Positions 57,001 through 64,000 of a stretch of DNA of 64,000 nucleotides are shown one piece after another. Position 1 is the first letter of the stretch, and each line of letters opens with the position of its first letter. This stretch comes from Burhinus oedicnemus (taxonomy: Eukaryota; Chordata; Aves; Charadriiformes; Burhinidae), in assembly GCA_008921705.1 (NCBI GenBank), contig VFFE01006804.1, forward strand, positions 362,658-426,657, given 5' to 3'. The notes under the pieces are model-generated. The model ran no database searches, was not told where the DNA came from, and was given only the letters and a program-made list of their open reading frames with translations. The position numbers and the translations under genes were made by a program.

Positions 57001-59658
57001 TCTGCATTGCTCCCAAAATGAGAATACAACTAAAGGCAGGATGAAAATATGGCCCCTCTTCCTTCTAGGAGACAGCCTTCAATGTCTTCTTAGGGGCATC
57101 TCAGGGGAGGAAAGAGCTTGAGAGAACATAAAAAATAATTTTATGCCTGGTCGTAAACATCCAATTTGCAACCATTGTAAGACGTGCTGATTGTTGGAGG
57201 GTGGTCACTGCTTTGTGGAGTACTGGTCACACATAGCAGCTCTACCCACTGCTTGGCACAGTGACCTCCACAGCCCATTTCCCACACCAGCAATACTTTG
57301 TTCTCCAGCTGTTTGGGAATATAGGTTTGTGCTGGCTTTATGTGTCCTTAGGACCAGGTGCATCTTCCTTCCTTCCCTGTCTGCCCAGTTGGCCAACTAG
57401 AAAAGCAGACTATTTTTGCAGTTCCTTCTGAAAAACAGCTTCTTCTGCAGTAGCTCCAAACAGGGATTCAGAGATGTACTGAAAACAACAATAGGTCCCA
57501 CGTCCTTCTCTTTTTCTGTATGTGCTACAGGAAGGCAGCCTGGGCAGTGCTTTCAGTGTATAACAACGTAAAGGCATTTTTTTAATATTTTACAGTGGGG
57601 ATGGGTGAGATTGAATCAAATCAGATCTATTGCTGTTCCAAAGACTGTCAGGACACACATAAACAGTGTGTGCATTTGTTTGTGTGTGTGTGTAAACCTA
57701 GACTGGTAAATACACAATGATAACAGATAATGTGTGTACAGGAGTGAATGAATAAATAGATAAATGGGTAGATGACAAAACACGAGAAAGGATGACAGAA
57801 TCTGAGTGCATAAATGGCTAGATTAATGCTTTATTATTTAGTTTCTAGTTTATATTATGTTATAAATAATGCCTTTGTTTTACTGGATTTTGGAAGGATG
57901 AGGAGAAGCTAATTCAGAATTTTCTGGAGGGTGGGAACATTTGCAACAAATATCCCCTTTGGGACCATTATGGCCAAAAGTGACTTTATCTATTGAGAAC
58001 AGCATGGCAGGGCACTTTAAGGAGCTGAGCTACTTAAATTGCTCTTGGAGCCAGGTTCTCAGTTGCATCCCCATGACACAGCCTCCTCTCACAATGTCTG
58101 TCACTCCCTGGATGCAATATAGGCATCTCAGCACTGCTGAAAACCAAGGTTTTGGTGATGATTAATAACTAACAGATTTTTTTCCACCAGGGGAAAAAAA
58201 CAAAACAACTCACAATAATTAGGATGGGTTTCCAGCCTGTGGGCGTTTGCTGGGCCTGATGATCAGAAGTGTAAACAATACTAAAATAATGTCCCGCTGC
58301 CCCCCAGGGCTTTCTGTGGAACAGTGTGTCCAATTTGCTTGCATTTCAGGGTAGGGAAGAGGCAGTGCTGTTCCTCATGGTGAGGACAAACATGGGTGGA
58401 AAATAACAAGGGGAACCATGTTAAGAAAAAAGGCCATAGGAAGACAAAGAAATGCAAACTAGGAAGTGGTCAGACATGGGGAGAAAAGTGGCCTTTTGCC
58501 TTCAGCACTACTTCTGAGGGAGCGGGGGATGTCTTTAAAGAGCAAATGGTTGCAGCACACTGGGTAGCCTTTGCCCCAGTACTGCCCAAGGCACCATGAA
58601 ATTGGTGCTGTCAAAGACAAGTGTGGGGTGGCTTTTCACTGCCAAGGTGGTGTTGTGCTTGTGCCTGGCACAAGAAGGTATTGCCCTGTTTGCTACATCC
58701 TTCACAAATGGGATTTCCATCTCCTCCTAGCACTGAACTCTCTTTGCATTCAGTGTGGGGCTGACGGACTCCTTGCCTCAGTACCAAGTTCAGCAATGAG
58801 ATGAGAAGGTCTGGTTTTCCACAAGCAATGGCAGCCACCTGTAAAATAAAAGCTTTGAGGGAACTAGAGGTGGCTCACCATCCACAAGTTTTCTGGTACA
58901 CCACTTGCACACATGGCAAAAGAGTAAGGGAACTGGGAGCTTTGGAAAGATTAACCTGGGTTATATTTACCTGAGTGCACAAAGGTTTTCTATATATAGC
59001 AGATTGCACAGATGAGAAACATGTAACCCTTAAAAGAACTAATCTGTTCAATGTTTTGTTGATTAATCAACTCAGTCAAGACAATTCCCTGGGTCTGCAA
59101 AGGGGCACTTGAGTGGGTTGTATACAGCATCTCCAGTGGGCCACCAAGCTCAGGAATGAGGCATCAGTTGTGTAGACAGGGGAGAGATCAGGGACAATGT
59201 GCAAGTAAAAAATATGAGCTAATCCTGTAGAGAGGGCTCCTGACTTGGAGAAAAGCTCATGTGTGCACCTCTCTCCCTCTGTCTTTGGAAACTCAGTATG
59301 TTCATTTCAGCTTTCACAAATGTAATTATATACTCTAGAACTTAAGCCATGCCTGTATTCATCTACATAGCTGCATATTGTTGTTTTATCTTAGTTGCAG
59401 GTAAGACAATTTTCAGTTCCAGTATTGCTAAGTGAATTTTAGATTGCTGATCCCTAACTCTCTTCTCTCCTAGAGGTCAGATGGTCAAGAGCAAACCATT
59501 GATTTTAGCAAAGCAAGTGTGGTAGCAAGGTAATGTGGAAACCCTGAGAACTCAGGTCATAGAGGTTATGTTTACATCAGCAAATCCTGCAGAACAACAG
59601 CCAGTTCTGCAGAGTCAAATGGCTGTGGACCCGATGGTCATGCCATCTTGGTTTGCAG
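54001..59658. other. Unique stretch, no gene recognised
   Basis: AT-rich to about 54900, then ordinary composition. There are no repeats that I can name. A strong donor-like AAG|GTATGT lies at 55441 but the sequence before it has stops in all frames near the site. Around 56230-56600 several frames of 90-125 codons overlap on both strands without recognisable content. A short TG run is at 57680-57693. Confidence 0.45.
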
Positions 59659-59736
59659 GGAGCACTGGACTAGTTTTAATCAGATCTTCTGGCTTCAATG
59701 CCCGCAGTGGCTCTGCTCTGACAGCACGCAGTTTGG
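59659..59736 (+). other. Candidate exon, 78 nt, phase 1 in and out
   Basis: Acceptor-like gccatcttggtttgcag ends at 59658 and a strong donor-like TTTGG|GTAAGT follows at 59737. One frame is open: two bases, 25 codons (STGLVLIRSSGFNARSGSAL and five more), one base. The incoming and outgoing phases are both 1, matching the candidate at 62302-62334. No domain is recognised. Confidence 0.22.
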
Positions 59737-60763
59737 GTAAGTTTCACCCAAAGGGAATTCAGCTTGTGCACTCTGAGATTTCCCTGCAACATGAATCAAA
59801 GCTTGGTAAGATCTGGGAGATGCACTTCTGAAGTGCACTCCGCATCCAAACCAGAAAACCAATGTAACGGTACCCCAAATGCCTCGAGTGTTATCTGAAG
59901 TCCAGCATGGTGGGAGTCATTGTCAGTATCTGGCAAGAGATCACCATGCAGAAATGGGCCCTTCCGCTGTGGCTGATGATCTATATTCTGACAGCAATGG
60001 CTTCGTGTACTAATGACAAGGATGGAGGGAGTGAAGGTGCATGTCTGTTTTGGACCTTGGATGCCCATGGATGAATTAGGGTGCACCAAGGAAGTCCATC
60101 AGATGTTAAGCAGTATGTTTTATGCCTGAAATAGGGAGGATATTGGCTTGATCCTGGTAAGGTCTTGGGTCAGGTTTTCTGCTCCAGAGGTCACAGTCAC
60201 TAACTTCCTCTATCAAGGAAGATGCTCTCCATGGCAATTTCCAATTTATCTACAGATAACAGTGACAGGACTCACTCCATCTGTCTTCAGCTCTCTGGGG
60301 ACCTGTGAATTAGAAATACCACCCTTTGGAGATGACTGTTTCTCACTAATAGGCCCAGACAAATGGCTTAAACAAGATGCCTGTCCCTACCAGCAACCAC
60401 AATCCATAAGGTGGGTCTTTCCTTACGAGCCAAATCCATGCTTGCTTTTACTAAATATGTAGTAAAATTACATATTTCCAGGAACAAGGGCAATTTAGGG
60501 ATATTAGACTTAGGTAAACAGCTAGAAAAAATTGAAAGATGAACTCTTCCATTGTATTCTTTCTGGGCTTTGGCAAAAAACCAAACAAACAAGAACCTGG
60601 ATGGTGTTTACTTAACCCCCTGGGCCTGTAGATTTTCATTCCCTGTGAAATTGCCAGTATTTTCAGCTTCCAGCTGGTCTAGGAATGCCCAGGAGAGAAG
60701 AGGGTTCTTCTGTGGGTGTGGGTTTTTTTTTTTTCAGTTTCTTTTTTTGCTTTTATTCTCCAG

Positions 60764-61132
60764 AATTTTGGCATATATGCTCTCAATGTTGGCCTGAACT
60801 GGAAAGCGTTGAGGTACAATGAAAATATTGAGCAGAAAAAGGTTATTCAAACTTTTTCAAACCTCAAATATGGTTCAGTATGTGTTCACTTCATGTTATA
60901 TGCAAGTTTGGCAGAGAGATACTTCTGTAACAAAAAACCTCAACTTTTCTGGACTCATTCTCCCCTGAAGGGGTTGGACCTGGGTCACAAAGGTATTGTT
61001 CTGATTGGGGATTGTGTTCTCAACATAGAGAAACCTTTCTGGTTCTTGAAGACTACTCCATGGCTGAAGAGCTCAGCAGGAGTCAACAGAGGCTTAGTCA
61101 GCTATATGGAGCGCAAAATTATCAAGAGTTAA
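60764..61132 (+). other. Open frame behind a strong acceptor-like tract
   Basis: A long pyrimidine tract (tgcttttattctccag, ending at 60763) is followed by 122 open codons in phase 0, starting NFGIYALNVGLNWKALRY, to a TAA at 61130-61132. An AATAAA lies about 100 bp further on at 61236-61241. This is the shape of a terminal exon, and the frame stays open in AT-rich DNA where stops are frequent. I recognise no family, and the upstream part of such a gene is not evident. Confidence 0.25.
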
Positions 61133-62301
61133 AGTACCAAAAGAAATAGGCAACGGTTTAGGAAGAAAACAGAATCCTTTTTAACTTGGAGCACCACACT
61201 GACATCTGACTAAAATTCAGGGAGAAGGAAGAAGGAATAAATGGGAATGTTCTCCATAAACAGGTGAAACTATAATTTTTCTGTGAGAAGTTTCTCATAG
61301 CTGCCTTTAAAGTGTCTGATCAGGACATCTCTGCAAGCAGACACTCCCATGAGATGGATCTCTGATCTGATCCAACAGGGAACACAGTGATCTTCTCCTT
61401 ATGACAGATACTCAGACATGTCCTGGACCAAAATAAGTTATTTTTGTCCAGATTTTTATTGTAAGGCTTATTTTTCATATTTAAAAATAAAAAAATAAAA
61501 ATCAGTAGATTCCAAAACTTTGTGGTATTTTTAAAATAAAATTCCAGACTTCAGAAAGAAACAGATTTTTATTGTGTTTTATTTTTTCTATGTTCCAGCT
61601 CAAAGATATTCCAGTGGCAATCTTCAGCTACCTCTTCTCCTTTCCCCTGTCTCATGTTAAGGTTGCTTAGTTACTGTTAGCTATTTCCAGCAAATCCAGG
61701 AGGCATCTAAGGCATTTGTATGTTCACAGCTCCACTTCTCAGAACCAATTTTTTAATTTTTCTTACCTTATAAAAGTTTTCCTAATACTATAATTAATGT
61801 TTTTCTCTGCTACACCATAAGTCTGTTCAGCTCACCCAAGTCTTTTGCTCCTTCTTCTGTTCCCCAAAAGTTCCAGTGCTCTGCTCCTTACTTCTCTCTT
61901 TTCTCACTTGATCTATTAACTGACTTATAGGCACCTTCTTGAAAATAAAATGCTGCTAGATTTCCAAAAGGAGAAAAAAACCAACCACCCAACCCAACAA
62001 CCTGAGAAGCAAACTTCAGTTAAAATGTATTTTTTCTAGTACATTGTGTAGGTTTTACCTGTAGGCTTTCCATGGCAGAAAATGAATAAGAAGAGAACTT
62101 TTGACCAAACCCTAAATTTAATGTAAGAATTGCTGTTTTGACTAGGAAAAGACTATTATTCTCTCTCTGTTTGGGACAGGACAAGGCTGGTCTGCTGCTG
62201 TTTGCAAGCAAAAACTATTGACAGTGATTATTTTATATTTTGCACTGGCAAGCATTAATATTCCTCTGCCTCCTGCCCCAAAACTTCCTTTTGCTTGATA
62301 G
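61133..62301. other. AT-rich unique stretch, nothing recognised
   Basis: Only short A/T-rich simple sequence is seen (for example aaaaataaaaaaataaaaat near 61481-61501). There is no gene and no repeat homology. Confidence 0.5.
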
Positions 62302-62334
62302 CCAAGGAAGAGCGGTCTTTGCTTGATGTTACAG
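62302..62334 (+). other. Candidate micro-exon, 33 nt, phase 1 in and out
   Basis: Acceptor-like sequence (cctgccccaaaacttccttttgcttgatag) ends at 62301 and the donor-like TACAG|GTAAGC starts at 62335. In phase 1 it encodes KEERSLLDVT with flanking split codons. Joined to the next candidate (62912) the split codon is G+AA, Glu. Micro-exons of this size are common in vertebrate genes, but so are chance site pairs. Confidence 0.25.
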
Positions 62335-62911
62335 GTAAGCAAGACACACTAAGGGGATCGCAAGCTGCAGAGCAAATTGCTCTGGAAGAGGCCAGATTAA
62401 GTGGCCTAGTGGTTCCTTCGGTGTTAAAATCTGTGAACCTAAACGTGCAAGGTTTAATCTATCTTTTTTGGATAGTCAGCATAGGGTTGCAATGCTCACA
62501 AGCCTTCAGTTGCACTTTTTCCCCTGAATTTTCTCAAAATTTTTTGTCTTCTGCTTTCTGCTCAGAAATCTCACGTATCCTGATGCCCCACCAGTGATCT
62601 GTACTTTCCCAAATGTCGGAAAAGTTAGTATTGGGATAAAAATTCAAGTCTTTAGTAAGAAACGGTCTCCCAGATTTGGACATGAGTAAGCAAAATTTGC
62701 ATCCGGAACAAAGCCTGAACCATATTCCTCAACATTGTTTTTAATTCCCTTGTCCTGATTAGGTGGACAATTGTGTGTCCCTTGAGATACACTTGCAGTA
62801 CAAGAAAGGAATAGATTCAAGAATTTACTCAACTAGGTGAAAAATGATTTAAGAATGAGAGGGAGAGAGAAAGTGAGTTGCTGGCTTGCTATTTTTCCTA
62901 CACATTTTCAG

Positions 62912-63015
62912 AATTTGGGGATATTTGCTCCTCAGATGATTCGCATCCAGCATGTGTCATCACACCTTCCCATGAAAATGACTTTTTGAAGCCCTTGGCA
63001 ACAAGACACCATCAA
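62912..63015 (+). other. Candidate exon, 104 nt, with good splice sites on both sides
   Basis: The acceptor-like site is good (tttttcctacacattttcag, ending at 62911) and the donor is a full GTAAGT at 63016, after CATCAA. In phase 1 the exon is open: two bases, then 34 codons reading FGDICSSDDSHPACVITPSH and on to TRHHQ. The polar, low-repeat composition looks protein-like. I do not recognise the protein. The next exon would have to start in phase 0 beyond 63016; none is obvious before the window ends. Confidence 0.3.
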
Positions 63016-64000
63016 GTAAGTGTAAGTGCAAAGGTCTTCTCCAACTCTAATTGCTCGGAGGCCTTGAGTTAGCCAGGATACGGAAGACAGGAAGGCTCTG
63101 TCAGAAGGAAATACTTCATCCTGTAAAGGGGAGACTGTAAGGAAAACAAAATGCATTTTCCTTATTAAATAAAATTGTAATTAGCTGGAAGGAAATGTGA
63201 AAGGCGTTAAGAACAAAAAAGAAACCCTTTTTCCTGAGGTGGGAAGACCACCAATAGTCACCAAAGTGGAGAGAATTTATGGCAGTGTGGGGGAGAGTCT
63301 GTTTGGAGATACTTTAATGGTAATTTTTAGGAAGAATTTACAAGCATACTCTGCTACCGAGTGGAAAAATACATTGGCCACAAAGAAATTGCTGTTTGCC
63401 AAGCCTAATGATTCATTTCTGAGTCATAAATAATAGGTCCCTAATGACAAAGGGTATAAGAGTGGTCGTCTCTTGCCAACTATTTATTAGAAAATAGAGC
63501 TAAATCATTAGCTGGGAGCTCTCTTACCGGAAAGCTGAAACCACATTTCTCTATGAAAGGTCATAAGCTATTTCCACAAGAATTTAGACAAAACATTATT
63601 GCATTTTAAATCTTTCATCTTTAGCACTGAAAAAAAAGCAGGGGGAAAAAAAGCAATCGGTTCACCAGAGAACTCCAATTTGTCATGGGGCATCCCTTGA
63701 GATCCAAAAGGGTAAGTAAAGAACAGGGAGAGTTTGGAAACACCAGCAGCAGTGTCTTCTGAGGGAATGGAAATTAATTAGCTTCACCTCCTTTGGACAC
63801 CCTCCCCACCCTGCCCTCCGCAGCCCACTGGCAAGCTGCTGCTCTGGAGGAAAGTGCAGTTATTGGTAGACCAAGACGAGCCCATTGCTCAGCTTCTGGT
63901 CTATGACCCTGTGGCCAGTGCTGGCTGATTGAACCATTTGCTATCAGCAGAGCCGCCATCGATCACCTTACATGCATGAGCAATAAGAGTGCCCCCGACT
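63016..64000. other. Unique stretch at the right window edge
   Basis: No repeat or gene is recognised. A 78-codon plus-strand frame at 63197-63433 and several weak acceptor-like sites are present, without a matching donor or recognisable content. Confidence 0.5.

Noticed and set aside
58825..58862. MIR 3'-end-like cacctgtaaaat...agctttgaggg
   Set aside because: Only two short, common strings match with a large gap; below the level I would defend.
1..64000. CRISPR array, operon or viral coding region
   Set aside because: No direct-repeat/spacer pattern, no compact gene order, and no recognisable gag, pol or env coding; the window is typical bird intergenic or intronic DNA.

Overview
This is vertebrate genomic DNA, almost certainly from a bird. 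The evidence is a set of CR1 LINE copies that end in tandem octamers of the ATTCTATG/ATTCTGTG type, 5'-truncated in the way avian CR1 copies are, on an AT-leaning background with low CpG and no compact coding. I cannot name the species. I recognise no cellular protein-coding gene. The window reads as intergenic or intronic sequence.

Layout. 0-8.7 kb: a CR1 tail cut by the left window edge, then unique sequence. 8.7-11 kb: the largest element, a 1.5-kb CR1 copy on the plus strand that still carries most of the reverse transcriptase region of ORF2 but is dead (in-frame TGA, a changed catalytic residue, frameshifts near the C-terminus), followed by a minus-strand CR1 tail. 11-21 kb: unique sequence with homopolymer tracts and a CpG-retaining patch near 20.2-20.6 kb. 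21-25 kb: an old minus-strand CR1 fragment, an AT-rich segment dense in homeodomain-type motifs, a CR1 tail, a MIR-like SINE relic and a G-quadruplex-type G/T tract. 30-38 kb: three CR1 fragments, the most CpG-rich patch in the window (about 35.0-35.3 kb) and a probable LTR-type element with an internal diverged duplication. 38-45.5 kb: two possible exons, MIR-like relics, CR1 tails, a tetranucleotide microsatellite and a compact cluster of muscle/heart-type transcription factor motifs at 44.9-45.0 kb. 50.8-51.1 kb: a fossil of the C-terminal dimerisation region of a hAT transposase. 51.7-54 kb: one young and one ancient CR1 tail. 59-63 kb: three short possible exons with compatible splice phases, and a separate open frame behind a strong acceptor-like tract.

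There is no operon, CRISPR array, recognisable viral coding region or obvious new multi-gene system here. The most useful leads are the hAT fossil, the MEF2/GATA/TEAD/NKX2-like motif cluster, the CpG-retaining patches and the possible exons. All splice-site calls were made by eye on the plus strand only; the minus strand was not screened for splicing with the same care. CR1 boundaries are good to about 10-20 bp at the 5' side and near exact at the 3' octamers. Subfamily names are not assigned because that needs a library comparison.
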